From NCBI GenBank assembly GCA_004134995.1, contig REGP01000001.1, positions 992,001 through 1,056,000 of the forward strand: DNA of 64,000 nt, written 5' to 3'. Below the pieces are notes generated by a model. That model had not been told where the DNA came from. It did not search any database and saw nothing but the letters and a program-made list of their open reading frames with translations. Both the position numbers and the translations under genes were made by a program. This stretch comes from Oxalobacteraceae bacterium CAVE-383 (GTDB lineage Bacteria; Pseudomonadota; Gammaproteobacteria; Burkholderiales; Burkholderiaceae_D). This document shows, piece by piece, positions 37,611 through 46,320 of this stretch (position 1 is the first letter of the stretch; every line of letters begins with the position of its first letter).

Positions 37611-38573
37611 TCAATGCATGGATTCAATCAGCCGCTGTATCGTGGAAAAATATCCCGTCAACATTTCGGAAATCTTTGTCAGCTGTTGTTGCGAATTGTT
37701 GTTGATGCCGGAGACATCCGAGGTAAGCGTCGCTTGAGCTGCCTGCAGGCTTGAAACCATGTCGGATATTTTTGTTGTCGCGATTTTCAGTTCGTCTTTG
37801 GACTGCGGCAGCTTTTCGTCCTTTTTATAGATATTCAAGCCATATAACGCTGCGCGCAGAGTAAATCCATTGCTTGTCGCATTCTTATATGCCGTATCTG
37901 CCGCAGCCAAGGCTATTTGCTTGTCCCTGTAAACGTTTTGAACATCGGCCACACCGTTGTTGTCCCAAGCCCAGGTGCCCTTTGATACTTGGAAATCCAC
38001 ATACACCACCGCACCGTCCGTTTTGCGTAGCCCCCAGAATCTGATCATGCCGTTTTCCAACGCGGTCATTCCGGTCAGGTCCATTACACTTACAATGCCG
38101 TCGTACCTTTGCTTATAAATTCCCCCTTTGCGATACGATTCGGCCGCAATGTTATGACAGCGTTGGTATTCCACACCATCCGCCGCTTGTTTTGCAGTTG
38201 AGCGCTCTGTTTCAGCCTGTTGTTCGTTGATATCAACCATCGCATTGCGTGCGTCAAGCGGAATAGCGGGCAGGTCGAGTGCTTTATTGAGATCCGCCGG
38301 AGAGTATCCCCCCAACTCCAGCTTCTGCAGCACATTTAAAACCTCGCTCAGGGCTTTGATCCTGGCATTAACCGCCTTCTGTTCCTTGATCCCGGCCGCC
38401 GCCATATTTTCAAGGGCCTGCTGAAAACGCATGGAAATGAAGGCGAGCCTGGACGTCAACGCGCCATCGAGGTCGATATGTTGCCCGGCCGTGGAAGCGG
38501 CCAGCGTTTCATTTGCGCCGGCGGCAGTGATGTAAATCGGATCCGGCGTACGGGAAATTGCTATATCCAGCAT
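37611..38573 (-). CDS. EspA/SseB-like secreted filament or tip protein, paralogue 3
   Basis: A 320-residue protein with helical N- and C-terminal parts; the C-terminus (MVSSLQAAQATLTSDVSGIN, then NNSQQQLTKISEMLTGYF) forms a coiled coil like that of EspA/SseB. A globular insertion with Trp and Tyr (VSVMDLTGMTALENGMIRFW) lies at about 165-215. It shares the pattern YGL-x(n)-LP-x(4)-EL-x(n)-TK with the next gene. Position before sctE matches sseB/espA. IpaD/SipD-type tip protein is the alternative. Confidence 0.55.
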   Translation of the reverse strand: MLDIAISRTPDPIYITAAGANETLAASTAGQHIDLDGALTSRLAFISMRFQQALENMAAAGIKEQKAVNARIKALSEVLNVLQKLELGGYSPADLNKALDLPAIPLDARNAMVDINEQQAETERSTAKQAADGVEYQRCHNIAAESYRKGGIYKQRYDGIVSVMDLTGMTALENGMIRFWGLRKTDGAVVYVDFQVSKGTWAWDNNGVADVQNVYRDKQIALAAADTAYKNATSNGFTLRAALYGLNIYKKDEKLPQSKDELKIATTKISDMVSSLQAAQATLTSDVSGINNNSQQQLTKISEMLTGYFSTIQRLIESMH

Positions 38574-38589
38574 CAGGTTTTCCTTACTA

Positions 38590-39186
38590 TTAAAGCATGT
38601 TGATAATCGAGCGCATTAATTTGACGTCGCCCATGATGAGTTCCGACAACAGCGACACATAGTTTTCACGCGTGCGGTTCATCATCGTGATTTTTTGATT
38701 GATGGCGGCTGCAAGCGAACTGGCTGCCGTGCCTTTCGTCTTGACATCGCCTATCAGCGCATCGAGTTCCGCTTCGTTTGCGGGCGGACTGTCTCCCTGT
38801 TTCTTGAGTCCGTAATAAACGAGAAGCGACCACAGGTTCTTTCCTTCGGCCGGCGATTCCGCCTCCAACGGCACCGCTACATTGAATAGCGACGGATCGT
38901 AGGGCGAATTTTGAAAATTTTTAATATGGTCCAGCGCGGTCTGCGCGGCCGTCACATCGGCTACCGTTTGCCTGCGGCTATCCAGTTCATCGCCGATTTT
39001 CTGCAAAGCCTGGTTCAGATACAAAAACAGTCTTCTCATGACGTCGGCAAGATCGGTGATGATTTCGTGCCTGGCATCCGATGATGCCGGCGATTTGCCA
39101 ATGGAAGACTTCGCCGGGGCGGGAGACGCGGACAACGCGGATGCCACATGGGAAAGTGGCGCTGCAATTTGGGTAATTTCGGTCAT
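38590..39186 (-). CDS. EspA/SseB-like secreted protein, paralogue 2
   Basis: A 198-residue protein: disordered Ala/Ser-rich first 35 residues, a helix (VMRRLFLYLNQALQKIGDEL), a central part (NLWSLLVYYGLKKQGDSPPA) and a C-terminal coiled coil (LAAAINQKITMMNRTRENYV). The size is that of EspA (192). It lies 16 bp upstream of paralogue 3 and 19 bp downstream of paralogue 1. Family assignment is by architecture and position. Confidence 0.55.
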   Translation of the reverse strand: MTEITQIAAPLSHVASALSASPAPAKSSIGKSPASSDARHEIITDLADVMRRLFLYLNQALQKIGDELDSRRQTVADVTAAQTALDHIKNFQNSPYDPSLFNVAVPLEAESPAEGKNLWSLLVYYGLKKQGDSPPANEAELDALIGDVKTKGTAASSLAAAINQKITMMNRTRENYVSLLSELIMGDVKLMRSIINML

Positions 39187-39205
39187 GTATGTAAATTCCG
39201 GCTGG

Positions 39206-39817
39206 TTAACGTCGCAGCATCGAATGCATCAATTCGCTGTAGCTCTTGATGATCTGCCCCATCAGATCGAAGAGACCCTGGCGTCGAGAAATCAACGCCG
39301 TGAGCGCCGAATTTTTGTCTTCGGCCAGAAAACTGGACGTCATCGTGATGGCCCGGTCCAATGCATTTTGATACGGTGCGGTTTTAGCGATTATTTGCGG
39401 CATGGCCGGCAGTTGAAGTTCCGGCTGGGCGGTCCTGTAATGTTCCATCAGGGCGTACAGCGATATGGCGGCGCCCAATGGCGACTTCTCAGGCAGGTTC
39501 ACGATGATCCCGGCTGTATCGATGTTGCCCTGCTGGTCCGGGTGTTCGGTCAGGTATGTTTCGAAAGCCGCCTGCGCCGCGCGCAGGTCCGCGGTGATAT
39601 CTGCATGGGCCCGCATTTCTTTTTCAAAATCCAGGATCTTTCGGTCCAACGGCGTTATTTTTCCCATGAGATCGTTGATCATTTCGTTCAGCGATTCCTG
39701 TCTTGTGACGACGTCGCCCGCATCAAGGTTTATCGATGCGCCGGGCCTGGATGGCTGCGCCGGCGGAAAGCCGGGAAAAAGCTGGGGATTGACTTGGGTA
39801 TTGCTTATTAGCGTCAT
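39206..39817 (-). CDS. EspA/SseB-like secreted protein, paralogue 1, first gene of translocon operon
   Basis: A 203-residue protein with the same plan as paralogue 2: N-terminal disordered leader, helix (MINDLMGKITPLDRKILDFE), central ISLYALMEHYRTAQPEL, and C-terminal helix ending in LMGQIIKSYSELMHSMLRR. The ATG at 39817 with GGAAA upstream is chosen; the open frame continues 155 codons upstream with no protein-like features and is rejected. It is preceded by a 439-bp intergenic region that must hold the operon promoter. Confidence 0.55.
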   Translation of the reverse strand: MTLISNTQVNPQLFPGFPPAQPSRPGASINLDAGDVVTRQESLNEMINDLMGKITPLDRKILDFEKEMRAHADITADLRAAQAAFETYLTEHPDQQGNIDTAGIIVNLPEKSPLGAAISLYALMEHYRTAQPELQLPAMPQIIAKTAPYQNALDRAITMTSSFLAEDKNSALTALISRRQGLFDLMGQIIKSYSELMHSMLRR

Positions 39818-40256
39818 GAAATTTCCAATAAAGCATCGCGATCCGGCTATCCGGCTGCCGGATCCGCAAAATGAATAAAAAAAAAAGCAGCGCACCGGCT
39901 CCGCGCATGAAAATCCGGCGGAATCGTCGCTTGCACGCCTAAAGTGCCAAAATCCCGCAGCCGGTTCCCTTGCCTCGGAATGAATTTCGTCCGGATTCCT
40001 TGTCAACCGAATTAAATTGGCCACGTTTACTGCCCGTCCATGGTCGCCAAGCCGCTCCCTTCCCTTTGATAAGAAACGTTTTTTCGTCATTTCCGTTATT
40101 TGAAAACCGGACATTCGGGACAGTCGCCTTGCGCCAAAAAACAACGAAATATTCTGTATGCGCCAAAAATGAACTATTCCCTCCACACGGCCCCGCAACA
40201 CATGTTTAAACGACAACTGCCGTGCTACCATCCACGATTTGAGCCGCTCCACATTC
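39818..40256. other. 439-bp divergent intergenic region, translocon operon versus NRPS gene
   Basis: No gene supported here. It must contain promoters for the minus-strand translocon operon and possibly the plus-strand NRPS. One notable site is the hrp-box-like element at 39940-39968; a poly-A/T run of about ten bases lies at 39878-39887. Confidence 0.6.
39940..39968 (-). promoter_or_regulatory. hrp-box-like ECF promoter candidate for translocon operon
   Basis: On the minus strand GGAACC (39963-39968) is followed after 16 bases by CAC (39944-39946) and TTTA. The HrpL box consensus is GGAACC-N15/16-CCACNNA; the -35 half is perfect and the -10 half partial. An ECF sigma gene lies in the T3SS operon. 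Only one such site was seen. Confidence 0.35.
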
Positions 40257-43200
40257 ATGCTTTTGCAATCCTTTGACAACATCCCAACCGGCCAGCATCC
40301 CGATATTCTGTATGGGGAAAGACAAGCGGCGCTGTTAAGGAATGAGGTGTTGGCGGATGTGCTGGAAGCGACCGCCGCACGCGCGCCGGATCAGATCGCG
40401 CTGGTGTTCGAAGACCGCAGCCTGGACTATGGAACGCTGAACCGGCAGGCCGATGCTGTCGCCTCGCATTTGATCGCGGCAGGCGTGCGGCCGGGCCAGA
40501 TCGTCGGCTTGTGGATGCCGCGCGGGATTTCCCTGCTGGTCATGCAGGCGGGCATTGCAAAGTCCGGCGCGGCCTGGCTGCCCTTCGATGCGGATGCGCC
40601 GGCCGAACGGATTGCCGTTTGCCTGGAGGACGCCCAAGCGGCGGGCCTGATTACCGTCCCGGACTTCGCCGCCGCCTTGCAGCAATCCGATCTCAAAGTA
40701 TGGGCCGCCGAGGCGTTGCTGAACGAAAGCGCGCCATTGCTGCGCCGCAGCGAGGTGCTGGCCAGCCATCCGGCGTATGTGATTTATACCTCGGGCTCCA
40801 CCGGCAAGCCGAAAGGCATCGAAATCAGCCAGGGCGCGATCTGTCATTTCCTGCGCAGCGAAAACACGCTTCTCGATATCCGCCAGTCCGACAAGGTATA
40901 CCAGGGATTTTCACTGGCCTTCGACATGTCGTTCGAGGAAATCTGGATCAGCTATCTGGTCGGCGCGACATTGTGGATCGCACCAAAGGAAATCGCGACC
41001 GATCCGGAAGCGCTGCCGGCAGCCCTCACCGCGCAGCAAATTACCGTGCTGCATGCGGTGCCGACCTTGCTGGCGCTGTTTCAGCAGGATATTCCCGGTC
41101 TGCGCCTGATCAATCTTGGCGGCGAAATGTGCCCGGAATCGCTGGTTGCGCGCTGGGCGCGTCCCGGCCGCCGGATTTTCAATACCTACGGACCGACCGA
41201 AACCACCGTGTCTGCCAGCCTGGCGCAATTGCAGGCGCGGCAGCCCGTGACAATCGGCCAGCCGCTGCCGAACTACGGCATGCTGATCATCGACGCGGCC
41301 GGCGGCGATACGCTGCGCTTGCTGCCGCGCGGCGAAACCGGCGAACTCTGCATTTTCGGGCCGGGCGTGGCCGCCGGCTATCTCGGCAGACCGGCGCTGA
41401 CCGCCGAAAAATTCCGCGATAACCCTTGGGCCGTCGATGCCATGGATGCGCGCCTGTATCGCACCGGCGACCTGGCCCGCATCGACGCCGACGGCAGCGT
41501 GCAGTGCCTGGGGCGCACCGACGATCAGGTCAAGATTCGCGGATTTCGCGTCGAACTGGGTGAAATCGAAGCGGCTTTGGCCGAGCAGCCGGGCGTCGGC
41601 ACGGTCGCCGTGATCTTGCGCAAGGACGACGATATCGATCAGTTGATTGCCTTCATCGTCCCGGAAAACGGCGCGGCCGGAGGTGCGCTTTCCGGCGCGG
41701 ATCTGCGCGCGGCGCTGGCGCAACGCCTGCCGGCCTACATGCTGCCGGGATATTACGAACTGCTGGCCGAAATGCCGCGGCTGACCTCCGGCAAGATCGA
41801 CCGCAACGCCCTGAAAGCGCGTATTTTGTCGGCCGCCCTGGGCGCCGGCGGAGAAGATTCGGATGTTCCCGAAACGCCTGCCGAGGCGGCATTATTCGCG
41901 GCCCTGGCGAGGTTGTTTCCCGGCCAGCGCATCTCCCGCAATGCCGATTTTTTTACCGATCTGGGCGGCCATTCGCTGCTGGCGGCCCGTCTCGCGTCGG
42001 CATTGCGCGCCGATCCGCGCTATGCGCATGTCACCGTGCGCGATATCTACATCAACCGCCAGATCGGACGCATCGCCGCCCTGCTGAGCGAAACGCCCGC
42101 GGCGCGCTCGGCGGTCGACATCGAATGGCAGCCGCCCGCCACCTGGAAACGCTGGGTCTGCGGCGCGGCGCAAGCCGCCGCGGTGCCGTGGCTGGTGGCA
42201 ATGCGCATGATGCAATGGCTGGCGCCCTTCTTCGCCTACCATTTTTATACCGGCGATCCGGGCGACTCGATCATGCGCGCGATGGCGATATCGGTCGGCG
42301 TTTTCCTGGTCGCGACCGTGTTCGAATTCGCCATTGCGATCGCCGCCAAATGGCTGCTGGTCGGACGCCTGAAAGCGGGACGCTATCCGCTCTGGGGCCT
42401 GACCTACTACCGCTGGTGGCTGGTGGATCGCCTGATCGAGTCGGCGCCGGCCTATCTGCTCAGCGGATCGTCCCTGTATACATTATGGCTGCGCGCATTG
42501 GGCGCCCGCGTCGGTCCGGAGGTCGTGATCGGATCGATCACGCTGCGCGCCCACGATCTGTTCGAGGCCGGCGCGGGCGTGAGCATCGGCAATGCCGTCA
42601 ATTTCGAAAATGCCCGGATCGAACACGGCCAGCTTTGGCTGGGGCAGATCAGCCTGGGCGAGGAAAGCTGCATCGGTTCCTATTCGGTGCTGGAAGGCGA
42701 AACCAGGATTGGCGCCTTCGGCCATCTGGAAGGCCAATCGGCATTGAGCAGCGGCCAGTCGGTGCCGGCCGGCCGCACCTGGCACGGTTCGCCGGCGCGC
42801 GACGCCGGCCCATTCGACCGCAGCGCCCAGGCGCCGCGGCCGCCGGCCAGCAACCGCCGCAAGATGGCCGAACTGGCATTCTTCCTGGCCGGCGCCGTCA
42901 TGATCACGACCTTGTTCTTCATGCCGGTCTTCCCGAGTTTCGTGCTGATCGACTGGCTTGACGATATCGACCGCTTCCCTTTCCTGCAAAGCAATCGGGT
43001 GCCGTTTCAGCTGTTCAAGTATTTTCTGCTGGCGTTCCCGGCGACGGCGGTCCTGATCGTCTGCACCGCGTTGCTGTCGGCCGGCATTCGCTGGACCATG
43101 CTGCCGCGCATGAAAGCCGGCAGCTGGCCGGTACACAGCAATATCTACTGCGCCAAATGGCTGGTCAATCAGATCCAGGAGTCGAGCCTGAGTATTCTGC

Positions 43201-44288
43201 ACGGCGTCTATGCGACGGTCTATGCGCCGTTCTGGTATCGCCTGCTGGGCGCCAAGGTCGGACGCGATGCCGAGATTTCAACCGCGCTCGGCGTGGTGCC
43301 GGACATGCTGACGCTGGGCGACGAAACGTTTATCGCCGACGCGGTCCTGCTGGGAGACGAACAGATCGACGGCGGCTGGATGAGCATGAAAGCGACCGTG
43401 ATTTCGCGCCGCAGTTTTGTCGGCAACGGCGCCTATATCCCGGACGGCACCATGCTGCCGGAAAACGTACTGATCGGCGTGCATTCGCGGGCGCCTGAAA
43501 ATCGGCAGATGCAGGCCGGCGATACCTGGCTGGGATCGCCGCCGATCAATTTGCCGGCGCGCGAGACCGTCAGCGGCTTTCCCGAAAACCTCACTTTCCG
43601 CCCGTCCAAGCGGCGGCGCCTGGGACGCAGCCTGGTGGAGGCGTTCCGCATCATCACCCCGCATGCGCTGGTGATCGCGGTCGGCTATACGGTGGTGCTG
43701 AATCTGATGCCAGAGGCCGGCGCCGGCCGCTGGCTAGAAGTCATCGGCTGGCTGACGCTGGCAGGCCTGCTGTATGGCGTCGGCAGCTTTGTATTTGTTG
43801 CAACATTGAAGTGGTCGCTGCTGACGCGTTATCGCAAATGCAGCGTGCCGATGTGGACGCCGTTCGTCTGGCTGTCCGAGGGCGTCACCAATCTGTATGA
43901 AGGGATTGCCGTGCCGAACTTCATGAGCTACCTGCGCGGCACGCCGTGGCTGCCGCTGGCGTTCAATCTGCTCGGCGCCAAAATCGGACGCGGCGTATTC
44001 ATGAACACAACGGATATTACCGAGTTCGATTGCGTGCGGATCGGCGATTACAGCGAGCTCAATGCCCTGGCCTGCCCGCAAACGCATTTATTCGAAGACC
44101 GCGTCATGAAAATCGATCATGTGCAGATCGGCAAACGGGTCTATATGGGGCCGCGCAGCGCCGTTTTGTATGGCGCCCAGGTCGGCGACGACGCCAAACT
44201 CGGCGCGCTGACGCTGGTCATGAAAGGCGAACACATTCCGGCCGCGTCCAGCTGGCGCGGCTGCCCCGCCGCCCCGGCGCGGGACTAA
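40257..44288 (+). CDS. Pls/PosA-family non-ribosomal peptide synthetase
   Basis: A 1343-residue membrane-bound single-module synthetase of the poly-lysine-synthase (Pls) type. An adenylation domain (about 30-530; VIYTSGSTGKPKG at about 176-188, FDMSFEEIW, NTYGPTETT, YRTGDL, SGKIDRNALK) and a carrier domain (DLGGHSLLAARL) are followed by three repeats of transmembrane helices plus left-handed beta-helix-like acyltransferase-related domains. There is no condensation or thioesterase domain, as in Pls. Hand alignment to PheA gives the specificity code DMEHILTVSK. The ATG at 40257 lacks a ribosome-binding site; TTG at 40239 is possible. Confidence 0.9.
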   Translation: MLLQSFDNIPTGQHPDILYGERQAALLRNEVLADVLEATAARAPDQIALVFEDRSLDYGTLNRQADAVASHLIAAGVRPGQIVGLWMPRGISLLVMQAGIAKSGAAWLPFDADAPAERIAVCLEDAQAAGLITVPDFAAALQQSDLKVWAAEALLNESAPLLRRSEVLASHPAYVIYTSGSTGKPKGIEISQGAICHFLRSENTLLDIRQSDKVYQGFSLAFDMSFEEIWISYLVGATLWIAPKEIATDPEALPAALTAQQITVLHAVPTLLALFQQDIPGLRLINLGGEMCPESLVARWARPGRRIFNTYGPTETTVSASLAQLQARQPVTIGQPLPNYGMLIIDAAGGDTLRLLPRGETGELCIFGPGVAAGYLGRPALTAEKFRDNPWAVDAMDARLYRTGDLARIDADGSVQCLGRTDDQVKIRGFRVELGEIEAALAEQPGVGTVAVILRKDDDIDQLIAFIVPENGAAGGALSGADLRAALAQRLPAYMLPGYYELLAEMPRLTSGKIDRNALKARILSAALGAGGEDSDVPETPAEAALFAALARLFPGQRISRNADFFTDLGGHSLLAARLASALRADPRYAHVTVRDIYINRQIGRIAALLSETPAARSAVDIEWQPPATWKRWVCGAAQAAAVPWLVAMRMMQWLAPFFAYHFYTGDPGDSIMRAMAISVGVFLVATVFEFAIAIAAKWLLVGRLKAGRYPLWGLTYYRWWLVDRLIESAPAYLLSGSSLYTLWLRALGARVGPEVVIGSITLRAHDLFEAGAGVSIGNAVNFENARIEHGQLWLGQISLGEESCIGSYSVLEGETRIGAFGHLEGQSALSSGQSVPAGRTWHGSPARDAGPFDRSAQAPRPPASNRRKMAELAFFLAGAVMITTLFFMPVFPSFVLIDWLDDIDRFPFLQSNRVPFQLFKYFLLAFPATAVLIVCTALLSAGIRWTMLPRMKAGSWPVHSNIYCAKWLVNQIQESSLSILHGVYATVYAPFWYRLLGAKVGRDAEISTALGVVPDMLTLGDETFIADAVLLGDEQIDGGWMSMKATVISRRSFVGNGAYIPDGTMLPENVLIGVHSRAPENRQMQAGDTWLGSPPINLPARETVSGFPENLTFRPSKRRRLGRSLVEAFRIITPHALVIAVGYTVVLNLMPEAGAGRWLEVIGWLTLAGLLYGVGSFVFVATLKWSLLTRYRKCSVPMWTPFVWLSEGVTNLYEGIAVPNFMSYLRGTPWLPLAFNLLGAKIGRGVFMNTTDITEFDCVRIGDYSELNALACPQTHLFEDRVMKIDHVQIGKRVYMGPRSAVLYGAQVGDDAKLGALTLVMKGEHIPAASSWRGCPAAPARD

Positions 44289-44307
44289 AAAACGCGGGAT
44301 CAAAAAA

Positions 44308-44339
44308 AACAGCACAGGCCGTTTCAGGTCTGTGCTGTT
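44308..44339. terminator. Bidirectional rho-independent terminator
   Basis: Stem AACAGCACAG (44308-44317) / CTGTGCTGTT (44330-44339), extended by three inner pairs (one G-T). The A-run before it gives a T-run on the minus strand; the plus-strand T-run is interrupted. It separates the convergent NRPS and DUF342 genes. Confidence 0.88.
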
Positions 44340-44369
44340 TCATTTTCCGGCCCCGCCGGCGCGCCGGGA

Positions 44370-46133
44370 TTACCCCAACGATATGGTGCCGTTCTTGATC
44401 TGGATCGTGCCGGCGCCGAGATCGTTCGGCACCGCCCACAGGTTCTTGCCGATGCGTACTTCCACGCCTTCGTAAATGCCCTTGGTGACCTTGATGCGGG
44501 CCTGATCGATCGACACCAGCTTTTCCTTCAGAGCCGTCTGCTCCTCAAACAAGGCCTTGCTCTCGCCCAGCAAGCGGCGCCGTGTGGCTTCCGCCTTCTC
44601 GCCCATGCCGCCGGCGGCCTTGGCCGGATTCTGTTTCAGGAACGCCAGCAGCTTGATCACCTGATCGATTTCTTCCAGTTTGCGCTTGTAGGTCGCCTCG
44701 GAAGCCGCCAATTGCGTCGCCAGGAATGGGTCGGATCCGACTTGCAGATCGGTCTTGGTGCCGCTGGACGTGCCGGCATAGCAAGCATGAATCAGGTTGG
44801 TGGCATGCGTCTTGCCGCCGACGATCTGGCCGATCTTGGCGCCGCCACCCTTGCCTACGACGATCTGGGTGCCGGAATACATTTCGCTCTGACGCGCGTT
44901 GCCCTTGATCAGGACAGAACCGCCGGCCTGGATGTAGGCCGATTCGACAAACAGCGCCTGCAGCGATCCTTCGCAAATGACCCTGGCCGTGGCAAACGGC
45001 TGCGTGGCGGCCGTGCTCAAGGTGCTGGCTTGCGAGGCGACGTGGCCGATGATGCCGCCGGTCACCGAGACATTGCCGCCGGCGTGGATTTCTGCGGCTT
45101 CAACCAGGCCCTTGACAATCACATCGCCGCTCACCTTCAGCACCATGCCGGCCTTGACGTCGCCCTTGATCGTGATGGTGCCGTTGAAGTCGATATTGCC
45201 GGTGCTGAAATCGACGTTTTCCACTTCCACCACGGGATTGACCGTCACACCATCCTTGAGTACCACCGGCTGCCCGCTGACGGTGGCGACCAGCAGATGC
45301 GGGTCTTCAGGATCCGGCTCGGCGCCCACAATTTTTTCGTTAAAGCGAATCTCGTGCATCGGGCGCGCCGGCACCGGATTGCCCTGGATGTCGATGCCCG
45401 GGACGCCGGCCACAGGCGGCGTACGGCGCATCAGATGATCGCCGGGATTGACCAGCAGCAGAAAGCCGAGATCGCGGAATTTGATGATGGAAAAACGATC
45501 GTCCAGAGCTTCATCGCCTTCTTCGACGTCTTCTGCCTCTTCCTCTTCCTCTTCATCCTCCGTGTCGTCTTCAATCAGGCTTGTGAAATAACAGGGGCTG
45601 CCCTCGACCGGCCATTCGCCGCGCGCAATCACCAGCTTTTCGCAAACGCCGGCCGCCAGGGCCGCGTCCAGCTCGCTCTGCAGAATGCCGTGCACAATGC
45701 GTTGCTCGCGCATCGCGTCGATGACGGCCGGCCCTTTTGCCTCGCCGCCTTGCGGCGGTATCAGGGTCAGTGTCGCGGTCATCAGATCGTCGGAGACGGT
45801 CAAGCTGAATTCGCCGTCGCGGCGATGCGCGATCGTCATTGTGGTCGGCTCTTTTGCCTGCTGCACGGCGCGGATGAAACCCGACAATGCTTCCTGGTCG
45901 ATCCAGAGCGCGCCATAACCCTGCTCCGCCATTGCCTCCTTGCAGGACAGCATGGTCGGCGGCTCGACGAACGGCATGCCCGCCGCCGCTGCGTCGTCTT
46001 CAATAACGATCGGGCCATCGGCGGCAATGGGTGCGGCCGAAGCCGCCAACGCAGGCGCCGGCGTGAATGTCACCTTTAAAGCGCCGGTACTTTCATCAAG
46101 TTCAAAGACAAGCGCTGGCGATTCTGTACTCAC
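44370..46133 (-). CDS. DUF342/FapA-like polymer-forming domain protein
   Basis: A 587-residue cytosolic protein. The C-terminal half is the DUF342 (FapA) right-handed beta-helix (NIDFNGTITIKGDVKAGMVL; GGNVSVTGGIIGHV; GSVLIKGNARQSEM) followed by a coiled coil (YKRKLEEIDQVIKLLAFLK). The N-terminal half is divergent and contains an acidic run of 13 Glu/Asp near 190-205. GTG at 46133 is the start, with GGGGAA upstream. Members are tied to flagella or cell-surface processes in other bacteria; the exact role is unknown. No flagellar genes are near. Confidence 0.85.
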   Translation of the reverse strand: MSTESPALVFELDESTGALKVTFTPAPALAASAAPIAADGPIVIEDDAAAAGMPFVEPPTMLSCKEAMAEQGYGALWIDQEALSGFIRAVQQAKEPTTMTIAHRRDGEFSLTVSDDLMTATLTLIPPQGGEAKGPAVIDAMREQRIVHGILQSELDAALAAGVCEKLVIARGEWPVEGSPCYFTSLIEDDTEDEEEEEEAEDVEEGDEALDDRFSIIKFRDLGFLLLVNPGDHLMRRTPPVAGVPGIDIQGNPVPARPMHEIRFNEKIVGAEPDPEDPHLLVATVSGQPVVLKDGVTVNPVVEVENVDFSTGNIDFNGTITIKGDVKAGMVLKVSGDVIVKGLVEAAEIHAGGNVSVTGGIIGHVASQASTLSTAATQPFATARVICEGSLQALFVESAYIQAGGSVLIKGNARQSEMYSGTQIVVGKGGGAKIGQIVGGKTHATNLIHACYAGTSSGTKTDLQVGSDPFLATQLAASEATYKRKLEEIDQVIKLLAFLKQNPAKAAGGMGEKAEATRRRLLGESKALFEEQTALKEKLVSIDQARIKVTKGIYEGVEVRIGKNLWAVPNDLGAGTIQIKNGTISLG

Positions 46134-46320
46134 AATTATTCCCCGTATTTTTTAAGTTCTGATCGGCGCATTTTGGCACAAATTTTCTCTGTTCATAGCA
46201 AAAAAATAATGCTATCTGGCAAAATTTTTACAGAGTTGTTTGATTGGCAATGTTTGAATATTCATTGTTGCATCGCATTAAAAATCCTGATTTTTCGGCC
46301 TGATCTTATGTATCAATAGG

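Noticed and set aside
39818..40282. N-terminal extension of the first EspA-like gene by 155 codons
   Set aside because: No protein-like features; the ATG at 39817 has a ribosome-binding site and fits the length of its paralogues.
46150..46180. TGGCAC-containing sequence as a sigma-54 promoter for the cyclase gene
   Set aside because: The -12 GC element is not at the required distance; a similar TTTTGGCAC near 39945 also fails the spacing.
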